Assembly: GCA_025351005.1 (NCBI GenBank)
Contig: JANXWS010000066.1
Coordinates: 47,040-111,039, forward strand
Length of the DNA stretch: 64,000 bases
Reading direction: 5' to 3'
Origin: Pseudomonadota bacterium
GTDB lineage: Bacteria > Pseudomonadota > Gammaproteobacteria > Steroidobacterales > Steroidobacteraceae
The notes beneath the pieces were generated by a model. That model did no database searches. It was not told the DNA's origin and saw only the letters and a program-made list of their open reading frames with translations. Positions 19,871-29,327 of this stretch are shown here, piece after piece. Every line of letters begins with the position of its first letter. Position 1 is the stretch's first letter. Both the position numbers and the translations under genes were made by a program.

Positions 19871-21619
19871 TCAACGGCAGGCTGCGCCGGTCGCCGGCGC
19901 CGCACCGGCGGCCGCGAGCACCCCGTAGGTGCGACCGCCCGGCCGCACGATCAGGCACTCAAGCCTGAGTGCGCCGAGCTCTGCGGGCGGAATCGGCGCA
20001 GGTACCGCCGCCTGGCCCGGCCGGTAACCGAGGTAGGCGAGCCAGTCGGGGACCGTCCAGCGCGCGCGGTCCGGAACGAGCCACAGCAATCGCGCGCCGC
20101 CTGCGAGCGCCTGCCGGACGCGGCCCGGCGCATCGGGCTGGCCGCGCGCGATCATCGCCTGCAGCCGTGCAGCCGGCAGGTAGAGCTCCGCGAGCGCGAC
20201 GGTGGTCTCGTCCGGATCGAGAAGGATGAGCGGCGCGTTGCCAGCCGCGGCCTCGATCCGCGCCGCGGTCACCTCGAGGCTCAGCCAGCCGTTCAGCCGC
20301 AGGTACGAGGGCAGGAGCGCGATTGACAGCAGCAGTGCGGTCGCGAGGGCGAACCGCGGCAGCGCCGCCGCGGCCGCGAGGCGCGGCGTCAGCGCGAGGT
20401 AAACGGCCGCCGCGGCCGCGGCGAGCGCGAGGCATCCGGTTGCGAGGCCGGCCGGCGTGCGCGCCGCGGGCGCCCACGCGAGTACGACCGCGAGCAGGCC
20501 GAGGACCACGGCCAGCAGCGCGATCGTCGCACCGGTGAGGCGCCAGGCGAGCCGGTCGAAGCGGTCGCCCGCGGCGCCCGCGCAGCCGACGTAGAGCCCG
20601 AGCAGCAGCGCGAAGCCGAGCGCGGATGGCGCGTAGTAGACGCCGCGCGCAGTCGCCGCGAGGGACAACAGCACCGTCGGCGGCCCGATCGCCCCGAGCG
20701 CGAGTCGCCACGCCGTGCCGGTCTCGCCCGCGAGGCGCAGGCCGCGGCGCGCGCGACGCAGTGCCGCGACCGCGAGCACGGTCCACGGCAGCAGGTACAG
20801 GGGCAGCTCGAGCAGGTATTTCGCCGGCGAGTTCGCGTGGCCGGCGGCGTAGGCCACCTCGGCCGGCACGTCGAGAGCGACCGCGCGGCCGACGAGGTTG
20901 TACCAGAAGAGCACTTTCAGCGCCGCGCCGCCCGCGGTTGCCGCGACCGCCCAGACCCACGCTCCGATCGCGAGCAGCAGCAGCGGCGCGCCCGCCCAAA
21001 ACTCGACGCGCACGAGTTCCAGCCAGCGCCGCTCCAGGGCGATGACGGTCAGCAAGGCCAGCGCCGGCACCATCCAGCCGGCCAGGCCCTTCGCGAAGAA
21101 CGCGATCGCAAGCCCCGCGTGCATCGCAAGGTAGCCGCCGAGACGCGCGCGGCGCTCGTGGCTGACGAGCCCCACGTAGGCGCCGCAGAGGGCGAGCGCG
21201 ACGCCCGCCACGAGCGGCGCGTCGGTCGCGAGCCAGACCAGCGCCTGGTAGAGCTGCAGCATCGTCGCCGCGGCGAAACCGGCCGCAAAGCCGGCCGCCG
21301 GGCCCGCAGCGCGCGCCGCGAGCGTGCCGATCGCGAGTGCGGCGAGCAGGAAATACGCGAGATTCGGCACGCGCGCCACGGCGGGCGCGGCACCGAGCGC
21401 GGCAACCGCACCGCCGCCGAGCCAGTACAGCAGTGGCGGCTTCTCAGCGAACGGCCGGCCCGCCAGCGTCGGTAACGCACGGTCCGCCTGGCTCGCCATC
21501 GCGACCACCATGCTCGCCTCGCGTGGCTCGTCCGGCGTGTAGTAGACACGGGCAAACAGGCCGACGCAGGCGATCGGCAGGAGCAGCGCGAGCAGCCGCC
21601 CGCGGGGCAGCGTCGTCAC
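19871..21619 (-). CDS. ArnT/PMT-like integral membrane glycosyltransferase
   Basis: The protein has 582 residues from the GTG at 21619, which overlaps the orn stop in GTGA. It is a polytopic membrane protein with about twelve hydrophobic segments. The first periplasmic loop carries the acidic DEPREA motif (D30, E31) typical of C-type glycosyltransferases such as ArnT and protein O-mannosyltransferases. [12 protein letters not shown] follows and is also characteristic. These enzymes use a polyprenyl-phosphate sugar and modify lipid A or proteins on the periplasmic side. No arn or flippase genes are near, so the acceptor is open. The C-terminal soluble part is short. Confidence 0.88.
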   Translation of the reverse strand: MTTLPRGRLLALLLPIACVGLFARVYYTPDEPREASMVVAMASQADRALPTLAGRPFAEKPPLLYWLGGGAVAALGAAPAVARVPNLAYFLLAALAIGTLAARAAGPAAGFAAGFAAATMLQLYQALVWLATDAPLVAGVALALCGAYVGLVSHERRARLGGYLAMHAGLAIAFFAKGLAGWMVPALALLTVIALERRWLELVRVEFWAGAPLLLLAIGAWVWAVAATAGGAALKVLFWYNLVGRAVALDVPAEVAYAAGHANSPAKYLLELPLYLLPWTVLAVAALRRARRGLRLAGETGTAWRLALGAIGPPTVLLSLAATARGVYYAPSALGFALLLGLYVGCAGAAGDRFDRLAWRLTGATIALLAVVLGLLAVVLAWAPAARTPAGLATGCLALAAAAAAVYLALTPRLAAAAALPRFALATALLLSIALLPSYLRLNGWLSLEVTAARIEAAAGNAPLILLDPDETTVALAELYLPAARLQAMIARGQPDAPGRVRQALAGGARLLWLVPDRARWTVPDWLAYLGYRPGQAAVPAPIPPAELGALRLECLIVRPGGRTYGVLAAAGAAPATGAACR

Positions 21620-22167
21620 GGCCCGGGCACGATGAACGTCGCGCGGTAGTGGCGCAGTTCCTGGATGGACTCGCGGACGTCGTCGAGCGCCTGGTGGGTG
21701 GTGCTCTTGTTGACACCGGCCAGCACGTGCGGCGCCCAGCGACGTGCCAGCTCCTTGAGCGTGCTGACGTCGAGATTGCGGTAGTGAAAGAATTTCTCTA
21801 GTGCCGGCATCGAGCGCGCCAGAAAGCGCCGGTCCTGGCAGATGCCGTTGCCGCACATAGGCGAGGTGCCGGCGGCCAGCCATTCGCCGAGGAACGCGAG
21901 CGTGCGACGCTCCGCCTCAGCCTCGTCGACCTGGCTCGCCCGGACACGGGCGATCAGGCCGCTGGCACCATGCGTGCTCTGGTTCCAGGCGTCCATCTGC
22001 GCCAGCGCCTCCTCGCGCTGGTGCACGGCGAGCACCGGACCCTCGGCGAGCACGTTCAGGTCGCGATCGGTCACGACCGTCGCAATCTCGATGATGCGGT
22101 CCGAGTCCGGCTGGAGCCCGGTCATCTCGAGGTCGATCCAGGCGAGGTTGTCGGGGTGCTGCGGCAT
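21616..22167 (-). CDS. orn: oligoribonuclease
   Basis: Orn degrades two- to five-nucleotide RNAs, including the pGpG left from cyclic di-GMP. The 183 residues show the DEDDh exonuclease set: WIDLEMTGL (D12, E14) at the N-terminus, the [15 protein letters not shown] block at about 102-116, and a C-terminal [11 protein letters not shown] with the His and final Asp. The length is normal. It is translationally coupled to the downstream glycosyltransferase and divergent from the M48 protease gene. Confidence 0.97.
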   Translation of the reverse strand: MPQHPDNLAWIDLEMTGLQPDSDRIIEIATVVTDRDLNVLAEGPVLAVHQREEALAQMDAWNQSTHGASGLIARVRASQVDEAEAERRTLAFLGEWLAAGTSPMCGNGICQDRRFLARSMPALEKFFHYRNLDVSTLKELARRWAPHVLAGVNKSTTHQALDDVRESIQELRHYRATFIVPGP

Positions 22168-22228
22168 GGGCTCGGTTGCCGGTGATTCTAGCAGAGGCTA
22201 GAGTGCCGCCACCTCGGCCGGACCCGCA

Positions 22229-23470
22229 ATGCAGAGCCTGACGAACCTGTTTCTGGGCGCGCTCGCCACCATGGTCGCCGTGCGCTGGTGGCTCGCGACG
22301 CGCCAGCTCGCCGCTCTCGAGCGGCACCGCGACCAGGTGCCGGCACCGTTCGCCGCCAGCATCTCGGCCGCGGAACACGCGCGCGCCGCCAGCTACACGG
22401 GCGCGCTGCTGCGGCTCGCGCGCCTGGAACTCGTCTGCGGGGCGCTGCTGCTGGTGGTGGTGACGCGGGGTGGCGGCTTCGCCGCGCTCGACGCGGCCTG
22501 CGGTCGCCTCGGCCTGCCGCCGTTGGCGCACGGCGTCGTGACCCTCGCGGCGCTCTCGATCGCGATGGCGGCCGCCGGCCTGCCGTTCGACCTCCGGCGC
22601 ACCTTTCACATCGAGGCCCGCTTCGGTTTCAATCGTACGACGCCGGCACTGTACGCGGCGGATCTCGCGCGATCGGCCGCCCTCAGCGCGTTGCTCGGGC
22701 TGCCGTTGCTCACGGTGCTGCTCGCTCTGCTGCGCGCCGCCGGGCCGCGCTGGTGGCTGTACGCATGGGCGATCTGGGTCGTTTGCGGACTCGCCGTCAG
22801 TCTGCTGTGGCCGCGCTTCATCGCGCCGCTCTTCAACCGCTTCCGGCCGCTCGAGCCGGGACCGCTCCGCGACGCCGTGGTCGCGGTACTCGCGCGCTGC
22901 GGCTTCGCCAGCGACGGCGTCTTCGTCATGGACGGCTCGCGGCGCTCGGCGCATGGCAACGCCTACTTCACCGGCATCGGCCGCCACAAGCGCATCGTGC
23001 TGTTCGACACGCTGGTCGAGCGGCTGCTGCCAGCCGAGGTCGAGGCCGTGCTCGCACACGAGCTCGGCCACTTCCGGCTGCATCACGTCCGGCAGCGCCT
23101 GCTGCTCAGCTGCGCGGCGGCGCTGGTGGGGTTCTGGCTGCTCGGCCTTGCGGCCGCCGAGCCCACCTTCTACAGCGCGCTAGGCGTGCCGATACCGTCG
23201 GCGCACGCGGCGCTCGCGCTCTTCGCGCTGGTCGTGCCGGTCGTGGCATTTCCGCTCGCGCCGCTCGGCAGCTGGTGGTCGCGCCGCCATGAATACCAGG
23301 CCGACCGCTTCGCGGTCGCGCACGCGAACGGCGACGCGCTCGCTGCCGCGCTCGTCAAACTCTACCGTGACAACGCCTCAACACTGACGCCCGACCCGTT
23401 GTACTCGGCCTGGCACGACTCGCACCCGCCGGCGCTGCTGCGCATCGCGGCGCTCGGGCAGAGTGCCTGA
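22229..23470 (+). CDS. M48 family zinc metallopeptidase (Ste24/CAAX protease-like)
   Basis: The 413-residue integral membrane protein has several N-terminal helices and a zinc site HELGH at 277-281. A downstream third ligand lies in RRHEYQADRFA. The segment FHIEARFGFNRTT ahead of the helices and the LSLLWPRFIAPLFNRF block match Ste24-type proteases. Bacterial members probably take part in membrane protein quality control; CAAX processing itself is not expected. It directly precedes rsgA with no gap (TGA then GTG), so the two are one transcript. Confidence 0.92.
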   Translation: MQSLTNLFLGALATMVAVRWWLATRQLAALERHRDQVPAPFAASISAAEHARAASYTGALLRLARLELVCGALLLVVVTRGGGFAALDAACGRLGLPPLAHGVVTLAALSIAMAAAGLPFDLRRTFHIEARFGFNRTTPALYAADLARSAALSALLGLPLLTVLLALLRAAGPRWWLYAWAIWVVCGLAVSLLWPRFIAPLFNRFRPLEPGPLRDAVVAVLARCGFASDGVFVMDGSRRSAHGNAYFTGIGRHKRIVLFDTLVERLLPAEVEAVLAHELGHFRLHHVRQRLLLSCAAALVGFWLLGLAAAEPTFYSALGVPIPSAHAALALFALVVPVVAFPLAPLGSWWSRRHEYQADRFAVAHANGDALAAALVKLYRDNASTLTPDPLYSAWHDSHPPALLRIAALGQSA

Positions 23471-24436
23471 GTGGCGCGCGCGGCATCCGCGCCGGAGGTC
23501 CCGGTCGAGCTGCTGGATGGACGCGTGGTGGCGAGCCATGGCCGCCGGCTCGAGGTCGAGGACCGCGCCGGCCGTCGCAGCGCCTGCCGTCTCCACGGCC
23601 GGCGCCTGGCCGCAGTCTGCGGCGACGACGTGCGCTACTCTCCGCCGCAAGCCGGCGACGACACCGGCCTCGTCTGGGAAATCCTGCCGCGACGCCGCAC
23701 ACTCGAGCGTCTCGCGGGGAACGGCCGCGCCGAGGCCGTCGTAGCGAACCTGACCCAGCTGGTCGCCGTCGCCGCGCCGCTGCCGGCGCCGGACTGGTTC
23801 ATCGTCGATCGTTACCTGGCCGGCGCGGCGTGGGCCGGTCTCGCGGCGCTGGTCGTGTTCAACAAGAGCGAGCTCGGCATCGCGCCCGAGGCCGAGCTCG
23901 AGAGCTATGAAGCTCTCGGCTATCCGGTGATCCGCTGCTCCGCGCGCACCGGGCCCGGCGTCGCGGCGCTGGCCGCGCGCCTTGCGGCGGCGGTCAGCGT
24001 GCTGGTCGGGCAGTCGGGCACCGGCAAGTCGAGCCTGCTGAACGTGCTCGCGCCGGAGGCGCTCGCAGTGACGCAGGAAATCTCGCGCGCTACCGACGAG
24101 GGGCGGCACACGACCACGCACGCGGTGCTGCACAGGCTTGCGAGCGGCGGCGACCTGATCGACTCCCCGGGCGTGCGCGACTACGCCCCGCCGCTGCCGG
24201 CGGTGCGCACCATCGCGTCGGGGTTCGTCGAGCTGCAGGCGGCGGCCGGCGGCTGCCGCTTCCAGGACTGCGTGCACGATGCAGAGCCCGGCTGCGCGGT
24301 GCGCGCGGGCGTCGCCGCCGGCACGATCCGCCGCCGCCGCTTCGACAGCTATCGCCGCCTCGTCACCCTGGCCCGCGAGTTCGAGGCGCGCTTCCCGGAA
24401 CGCCGCGGCGCGCGCCCCCGTCCACCGGTCAGGTAA
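23471..24436 (+). CDS. rsgA: ribosome small-subunit biogenesis GTPase RsgA
   Basis: RsgA is a circularly permuted GTPase that checks late 30S maturation. The 321 residues from the GTG at 23471 include an OB-fold (about 10-75), a permuted GTPase with FNKSELG (G4) before the P-loop [10 protein letters not shown] (G1), then the G3-like [10 protein letters not shown]-terminal zinc motif reads [14 protein letters not shown]. An orn neighbour is typical in gammaproteobacteria. Its last eight bases overlap the end of the convergent recR gene. Confidence 0.96.
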   Translation: MARAASAPEVPVELLDGRVVASHGRRLEVEDRAGRRSACRLHGRRLAAVCGDDVRYSPPQAGDDTGLVWEILPRRRTLERLAGNGRAEAVVANLTQLVAVAAPLPAPDWFIVDRYLAGAAWAGLAALVVFNKSELGIAPEAELESYEALGYPVIRCSARTGPGVAALAARLAAAVSVLVGQSGTGKSSLLNVLAPEALAVTQEISRATDEGRHTTTHAVLHRLASGGDLIDSPGVRDYAPPLPAVRTIASGFVELQAAAGGCRFQDCVHDAEPGCAVRAGVAAGTIRRRRFDSYRRLVTLAREFEARFPERRGARPRPPVR

Positions 24437-25028
24437 TGGTCTGGCGTCCCGCGAGCGCGTGCGCAAGCGTGCCGCCGTCGACGTACTCGAGCTCGCCGCC
24501 GACCGGCACGCCGTGCGCGATCCGGCTCGCGCGCACGCCGCGGCGCGTCGCGAGCTCGGCCAGGAAATGCGCCGTCGCGTCGCCCTCGACCGTCGGATTG
24601 GTCGCGAGAATCAGCTCGCGGACGCCGCCCTCGTCGAGCAGCGCCTCGAGGCCGGCGACCCCCAGTTCGGCGGGGCCGATGCCGTCGAGCGGCGACAGGT
24701 GACCCATCAGGACGAAGTAGCGGCCGCGGAAGCCGCCCGAGTGCTCGACCGCGGCGACGTCGGCCGGCGACTCGACGACGCAGACGAGTGACGCGTCGCG
24801 CAACGGGTTCGCGCAGATCGGGCACAGCTCGGCATCGGAGAGCATGCGGCAGCGACGGCAATGGCCGATCGTCGTGGCAGCGGCGCTGAGCGCGTGGCTG
24901 AGCTCGAGCGCCACCTCGCGGTCGCGCTCGAGCAGGTGGAAGGCCATGCGCTGCGCGGTCTTCGCGCCGACGCCCGGCAGCCGCTTCAGTGCGGCGATCA
25001 GCTGCGCCAGCGCCGGGGAATACTGCAC
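24429..25028 (-). CDS. recR: recombination protein RecR
   Basis: RecR works with RecO and RecF to load RecA at gaps. Its 199 residues are the standard length. The order is an N-terminal helix-hairpin-helix ([20 protein letters not shown]), a four-cysteine zinc motif ([16 protein letters not shown]) at about 57-72, a Toprim domain beginning [14 protein letters not shown], and a Walker-B-like C-terminal region. It follows ybaB by four bases in the usual dnaX-ybaB-recR operon. Confidence 0.97.
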   Translation of the reverse strand: MQYSPALAQLIAALKRLPGVGAKTAQRMAFHLLERDREVALELSHALSAAATTIGHCRRCRMLSDAELCPICANPLRDASLVCVVESPADVAAVEHSGGFRGRYFVLMGHLSPLDGIGPAELGVAGLEALLDEGGVRELILATNPTVEGDATAHFLAELATRRGVRASRIAHGVPVGGELEYVDGGTLAHALAGRQTIT

Positions 25029-25032
25029 GCGA

Positions 25033-25356
25033 TCAGAACGGCGGCTTGAAGCCGGGCGGCAGCTGCAGGCCGCCCATCATGCCGGCGAACTTCTGCTGGG
25101 TCGCCGCCTCCACCTTGCGTACCGCGTCGTTGATCGCCGCGGTCACGAGGTCCTCGAGCAGTTCCCGGTCGTCGACAGCGAGCGCCGGCTCGAGCGTCAC
25201 CCGTTCCACCTCGTGCCTGCCGTTCATGCAGACCTTGACGAGCCCGCCGCCGGATTCGCCGGTCACGCTGAGCGCACCGAGCTCCGCCTGCGCCTTCTGC
25301 AGGTTCTCCTGCATCTGCTGCGCCTGCCGCATCAGGTTGCCGATTCCACCTTTCAT
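25033..25356 (-). CDS. ybaB: YbaB/EbfC family nucleoid-associated protein
   Basis: This 107-residue DNA-binding dimer starts at the ATG at 25356. It opens with [20 protein letters not shown], the family's N-terminal helix, and ends with the Met/Gly-rich tail [16 protein letters not shown]. The central beta sheet part ([14 protein letters not shown]) is also characteristic. YbaB binds DNA without strong sequence preference. The gene lies between dnaX and recR, its conserved position. Confidence 0.96.
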   Translation of the reverse strand: MKGGIGNLMRQAQQMQENLQKAQAELGALSVTGESGGGLVKVCMNGRHEVERVTLEPALAVDDRELLEDLVTAAINDAVRKVEAATQQKFAGMMGGLQLPPGFKPPF

Positions 25357-25372
25357 CAGCGGTTCCTCGCAC

Positions 25373-26962
25373 TCAACGGCTGGGTTTGATCGTGTCGGCG
25401 ACGACGCTGGCGCTGAAGCGCTCGCGCAGCGCGCGCACGTTCGGGTCGGCCTCGAGCACGGCCCGGGCGGCGGCCAGCTCCGCCTCGGCCGCACGCGCCT
25501 CGAGCCGTGCCGGCGTCGCGGCCGGGGGCGCTGCCGCCGCGACGGTCTCGCCGCTCTCGATCACGACCCGCAGCTGCGCCCCGAAATGGCTGCGCAGCGC
25601 CTGAACCAGGCGTTCCTCGGTCTGCGGCGTCCGCAGCGCGTCGTTGCGGCGGTCGAGCGCGAGCCGTACGACCTGGTCGTGCAGACCGACCCAAACGCAG
25701 TGGGCTGCGAGCTGGCGGGCCGCGCCGCTGAGGTCGAGCGCGGTGACCAGCCGCGCCCACTCCTCGGCGTCGCGCGGCGGCGCCGGCGGCGGGGTGGCCG
25801 CCGGGGCCGCGCCGAGCGGCCGCGCTACCGCGGCCGTCGCCATCCGGCCGGGGGCCGGCGCTTCGCCCGCGCCCGGCGGCAACGGGCGGAATGCGAGCAT
25901 CCTCAGCATCGTCATTTCGAAGCCCACGCGCGGCTCCGGCGCGAGCGGCAGGTCGCGCCGGCCGAGCAGCGCGATCTGGAAGTAGAGCTGCAGGTCCTCG
26001 GGCGTGATGCGGGTCGCAAGCGAGGACAGCATCGCGGCGTCGAAGCCAGACTCGCCGCCGCTCGCCGGCACCAGTTGCTCGAGCGCGAGTCGCTCGAGCA
26101 ACGCGGCCAGCTCGGCCAGCACCTGGTCGTAGTCCGGCGCCTGGGAATCGAGCGCGGCAAGCACGGCGAGCAGCGCCGCGGCATCGCCAGCGGCCAGGCA
26201 CTCGGCCAGCTGCACGACGTGGCTGCGGTCGATCGTGCCGAGCATCGTGCGCACGTCCGCCTCGCCGATTCGGCCGGCGCCGAAGGCGAGCGCCTGGTCT
26301 AGCAGCGATAGCGCGTCACGCAGGCTGCCGTCGGCGGCGCGCGCCAGCAAAGGCAGGGCGGCAGACTCGGTGGTGATCTGCTCGGCGGCGAGAATCGTCG
26401 CCAGGCGCTCGACGATCAGCGCCGGCGGCAGGCGCTTCAGGTGGAACTGCAGGCAGCGCGAGACGACCGTGATCGGCAACTTCTGCGGGTCGGTGGTCGC
26501 CAGCAGGAACTTGACGTGCGGCGGTGGTTCCTCGAGCGTCTTCAGCAGCGCGTTGAACGAGTGCCCCGACAGCATGTGCACCTCGTCCACGAGGTAGACC
26601 TTGTAGCGTCCGCGCGCCGGCGCGTATTGGACGTTCTCCAGAAGCTCGCGAGTGTCCTCGACCTTGGTGCGCGAGGCAGCGTCGACCTCGATCAGATCGA
26701 CGAAGCGACCCTCGTCGATCTCGCGGCAGGCCGCGCAGATGCCACAGGGGCGCGCCGAGACGCCGGTCTCGCAGTTGAGGGACTTGGCGAGCAGCCGCGC
26801 GATCGTGGTCTTGCCGACCCCGCGCGTGCCCGTGAACAGGAACGCATGGTGGACGCGACCCGAGTCGAGCGCGTTCTCCAGCGCACGGACGACGTGCTGC
26901 TGGCCGACCAGCTCGCTGAAGAAACGCGGCCGCCACTTGCGGGCGAGGACGAGGTAGCTCAC
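25373..26962 (-). CDS. dnaX: DNA polymerase III subunit gamma/tau
   Basis: This is the clamp-loader ATPase of the replicative polymerase. Of 529 residues, the AAA+ part has the Walker [10 protein letters not shown] at about 45-53, a zinc knuckle [16 protein letters not shown] at 64-79, the DEVHM Walker B and an SRC motif ([10 protein letters not shown]). Domain III follows, then a Pro/Ala-rich linker (about 355-400) and a C-terminal tau-like domain. I see no A-rich slippery site like the E. coli one that makes gamma, so only the tau form is likely. Length is between E. coli gamma and tau. Confidence 0.97.
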   Translation of the reverse strand: MSYLVLARKWRPRFFSELVGQQHVVRALENALDSGRVHHAFLFTGTRGVGKTTIARLLAKSLNCETGVSARPCGICAACREIDEGRFVDLIEVDAASRTKVEDTRELLENVQYAPARGRYKVYLVDEVHMLSGHSFNALLKTLEEPPPHVKFLLATTDPQKLPITVVSRCLQFHLKRLPPALIVERLATILAAEQITTESAALPLLARAADGSLRDALSLLDQALAFGAGRIGEADVRTMLGTIDRSHVVQLAECLAAGDAAALLAVLAALDSQAPDYDQVLAELAALLERLALEQLVPASGGESGFDAAMLSSLATRITPEDLQLYFQIALLGRRDLPLAPEPRVGFEMTMLRMLAFRPLPPGAGEAPAPGRMATAAVARPLGAAPAATPPPAPPRDAEEWARLVTALDLSGAARQLAAHCVWVGLHDQVVRLALDRRNDALRTPQTEERLVQALRSHFGAQLRVVIESGETVAAAAPPAATPARLEARAAEAELAAARAVLEADPNVRALRERFSASVVADTIKPSR

Positions 26963-26991
26963 GGGCGCGTCCTGGCCGGCGCCGGGTCTGG

Positions 26992-27106
26992 GGTGGCGAC
27001 CCGCGCCAGCACCCCTCCGGCACCCGATTGCACCGCTACCGCTGCTCCCTTCCGGGCCTGACGGGGTTTACGGCTGATCGTCGCGGAGGAACCGACGCGG
27101 GCCACC
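26992..27106 (-). ncRNA. ffs: bacterial small SRP RNA (4.5S RNA)
   Basis: On the minus strand the conserved apical domain reads GTCAGGCCCGGAAGGGAGCA, with the GGAA tetraloop, close to the E. coli sequence GTCAGGTCCGGAAGGAAGCA. The ends pair: GGTGGC-CCGCG at 27106 downwards with CGCGG-GTC-GCCACC ending at 26992. The inferred length is 115 nt, near the E. coli 114 nt. It forms the signal recognition particle with Ffh, which is encoded at 55880-57238. It sits just upstream of dnaX, between it and a serine tRNA. Exact ends are inferred from base pairing. Confidence 0.92.
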
Positions 27107-27256
27107 ATGGGAATCGTCTGCCATTGAGGAGGGCCAGCGGTCAGGATCGCGCGGGCCGGATGCGGGGATCGCCGAAGCCGCGCGACGTTACACGGGGGTT
27201 CCGCGAGCGTCAATTCTCGCGCCGGCCGGCGCTCCACGGGCCACGCGGCGGGGAGC

Positions 27257-27347
27257 TGGCGGAGAGGGTGGGATTCGAACCCACGAATACCTTTTGGGTA
27301 TTACTGGAATTCCAGTCCAGCGCCTTCGACCGCTCGGCCACCTCTCC
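27257..27347 (-). tRNA. tRNA-Ser (anticodon GGA)
   Basis: The minus strand folds as a class II tRNA. The acceptor GGAGAGG pairs with CCTCTCC, and a D arm follows. The anticodon stem CTGGA/TCCAG has loop CTGGAAT, giving anticodon GGA. A long variable arm (TACCC with GGGTA) and a TTCGAATC T loop complete it. The discriminator G and an encoded CCA follow the acceptor (27260 to 27257). It reads UCC and UCU codons. Confidence 0.97.
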
Positions 27348-27400
27348 GGGGGCTCGGAAGCGTAACCGCGCCGGCGGCACGAGGCAAACGCGGCGCGCGT

Positions 27401-27766
27401 CTATTGCGGTGGCGGCGGCGTGGCCGGCGAGCCTGCGGCGGGCGCGGTCGGCGGCGACGCGTCGCCGGCCGCGGCCTTCGGCGGCAATGCCTTCGGGGCG
27501 GTCGCCGGCTTGCCGCTGTCGTCGTAGAACCGCGGCGGCTGTTCGAGGCAGCGGTTCTTTGCCGCCGGCGCGGCGCCACTCGGTTCCGGGATCTTGAGCG
27601 CGTTGCGGGTGTTCGGGGCCGTGACTCCCGCGGGGGCGGCCAGCGGCGGCACACTGCCCGCCGATTGGTACGGCTTCGGCCCGTTGCACGAATCCTCGCG
27701 CCAGGAACGGCAGCCGCTGAGACCGGCGAGCGCAAGGATGATCGGAACGAGGATGGTCAAGCGCAT
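27401..27766 (-). CDS. small lipoprotein downstream of dapA, unknown function
   Basis: The protein has 121 residues from the ATG at 27766. The signal LTILVPIILALAGLSGC ends in a good lipobox (LSGC), so the mature protein is anchored by Cys19. The rest is low-complexity, with a short NGPKPYQ segment, an RCLEQPPRFY region and a Pro/Ala-rich tail. The start overlaps the dapA stop by ten bases. In other gammaproteobacteria the gene after dapA is often bamC, but this protein is far shorter and I see no BamC repeat domains, so it should not be called BamC. Confidence 0.78.
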   Translation of the reverse strand: MRLTILVPIILALAGLSGCRSWREDSCNGPKPYQSAGSVPPLAAPAGVTAPNTRNALKIPEPSGAAPAAKNRCLEQPPRFYDDSGKPATAPKALPPKAAAGDASPPTAPAAGSPATPPPPQ

Positions 27767-28638
27767 GGAACCCCCGCGGCGCGCATGGCCTCGCGCACCG
27801 AGATCTGGCCGGCCGCCGACAGAGGCGTCAGCGGCAGACGGATGCCGGCCTTGATCAGGCCGAGCTGCTGGACGGCCCACTTGGCCGGAATCGGATTCGC
27901 TTCGACGAACAGGCTCCGATGCAGCGGCTCCAGCCGCCGGTCGAGCTCGCGCGCGCGCGCCGCGTCACCCGCGAGAGCGGCGGTCGCGAGCTCGTGCATT
28001 GCTCGCGGCGCGACGTTGGCAGTCACCGAGATGACGCCGACCGCCCCGGCGAGCATCCACTCCGCGGCGGTCGGGTCGTCACCCGACAGGATCTCGAGCT
28101 CCTCGCCGCAACTCTCGCGCAGCTCCGCGAGGCGCACCGCGTTTCCGGTAGCCTCCTTGAGCGAGACGATGCGCGGATGCTGAGCGAGGCGCCGCGCGGT
28201 CTCGGGCAGCAGGTCGACACCGGTGCGCGACGGCACGTTGTACAGGATGACCGGCACTCCGGCATCGTCGGCGATCGCCGTGAAGTGCTGCAGCAGGCCT
28301 TCCTGCGTCGGCTTGTTGTAGTACGGCGTGACCACGAGCACGGCATCGGCGCCGGCGGCGACCAGCTCACGCGTGCGCTCGATGCTGCGCGAGGTGTCGT
28401 TGGTGCCACTGCCGGCCACGACCGGAATTCGGCCGCGCACCCGCGCCGTCGCCCGCCGCGTCAGTTCCGCCGCCTCGCCGAGCGTCACGGTCGGCGACTC
28501 GCCGGTCGTGCCGCAGACGACGATGCCGTCGCTGCCCTCGGCCAGGTGCCAGTCGATGAGCCGCTCCCACGCCGCGAAGTCGACCTCGCCGGTGTCGGTC
28601 ATCGGCGTGACAACAGCGACAATGCTGCCCTGATACAT
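27757..28638 (-). CDS. dapA: 4-hydroxy-tetrahydrodipicolinate synthase
   Basis: DapA condenses pyruvate and aspartate semialdehyde in lysine and diaminopimelate synthesis. The 293 residues form a TIM barrel with GTTGESPTV (about 44-52), the active-site Tyr in VVTPYYNKPT and the Schiff-base Lys in VSLKEATGN. GGDD-like LSGDDP follows. Size is standard. It is divergent from gcvR and followed by the overlapping lipoprotein gene. Confidence 0.97.
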   Translation of the reverse strand: MYQGSIVAVVTPMTDTGEVDFAAWERLIDWHLAEGSDGIVVCGTTGESPTVTLGEAAELTRRATARVRGRIPVVAGSGTNDTSRSIERTRELVAAGADAVLVVTPYYNKPTQEGLLQHFTAIADDAGVPVILYNVPSRTGVDLLPETARRLAQHPRIVSLKEATGNAVRLAELRESCGEELEILSGDDPTAAEWMLAGAVGVISVTANVAPRAMHELATAALAGDAARARELDRRLEPLHRSLFVEANPIPAKWAVQQLGLIKAGIRLPLTPLSAAGQISVREAMRAAGVPCA

Positions 28639-28738
28639 TCGGCCCTCGCGCGGGTGGGGCGGCGATGGTACTGAGCGGGTGGCGGCGCACGCAAGCCAAG
28701 TCGTCGTGGCCGGTTTCCCTACGCCGGTCCGGCCGGGG

Positions 28739-28744
28739 TAGAAT
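28739..28744 (+). promoter_or_regulatory. possible -10 element for gcvR
   Basis: TAGAAT lies 37 bases before the gcvR ATG in the 143-base dapA/gcvR divergent spacer and differs from TATAAT at one position. No good TTGACA is seen at 16-18 bases upstream, so the assignment rests on the -10 alone. Confidence 0.3.
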
Positions 28745-28781
28745 GTGAGTTTACCCTCCCTCGCTGAGCCCCGCTCCCCGG

Positions 28782-29312
28782 ATGAAGCAGCTTCTCGCCC
28801 TCTCTGCGGTCGGCAGCGACCGCACCGGCATGGTCCATGACCTGACGCGCGTGATCGCCGACTGCGGCGGCAACATTGTCGAGAGCCGGATGTCGGCTCT
28901 CGGCTCCGAGTTCGTGATGGCCGTGCTGGTGTCCGGCAACTGGCACTCGCTCGCCAAGATCGAGACCGAGATCAAGAAGCTCGGCGACACCGGCGAGATC
29001 TCGGTGCAGGTGCGTCGCACCGAGCAGCGTCCGGTGCGCGGCGACATGCTGCCCTACTCCGTTGACATCGTCTGCCTCGACCAGTCCGGCATCGTCTCGA
29101 GCGTGTCGGGCTTCTTCTCGGCCCGCGGCATCGACATCGGCGAGCTCGACACACGCAGCTACGCGGCGGCCCACACCGGCGCGCCGATGTTCTCGCTCCG
29201 ACTCGTCATCAACGTGCCGAGCCGGATCCACCTCGGCGTGCTGCGCGAGGAGTTCATGGATTTCTGCGACCACCTGAACCTCGACGCCATCCTCGAACCG
29301 ATCAAGAGTTGA
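28782..29312 (+). CDS. gcvR: glycine cleavage system repressor GcvR-like ACT protein
   Basis: The 176 residues hold two ACT domains: LLALSAVGSDRTGMVHDLTR at the N-terminus and a second starting near PYSVDIVCLDQSGIVSSVS. In E. coli GcvR binds GcvA and represses the glycine cleavage operon when glycine is low. No gcv genes are in the window. It precedes bcp by 15 bases, as in E. coli and relatives (gcvR-bcp), which supports the name. Confidence 0.9.
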   Translation: MKQLLALSAVGSDRTGMVHDLTRVIADCGGNIVESRMSALGSEFVMAVLVSGNWHSLAKIETEIKKLGDTGEISVQVRRTEQRPVRGDMLPYSVDIVCLDQSGIVSSVSGFFSARGIDIGELDTRSYAAAHTGAPMFSLRLVINVPSRIHLGVLREEFMDFCDHLNLDAILEPIKS

Positions 29313-29327
29313 AGGCGCGGAACGCAC

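Noticed and set aside
25373..26962. Search for a programmed frameshift in dnaX
   Set aside because: No A-rich slippery heptamer like the E. coli one was found, so no gamma form is claimed.
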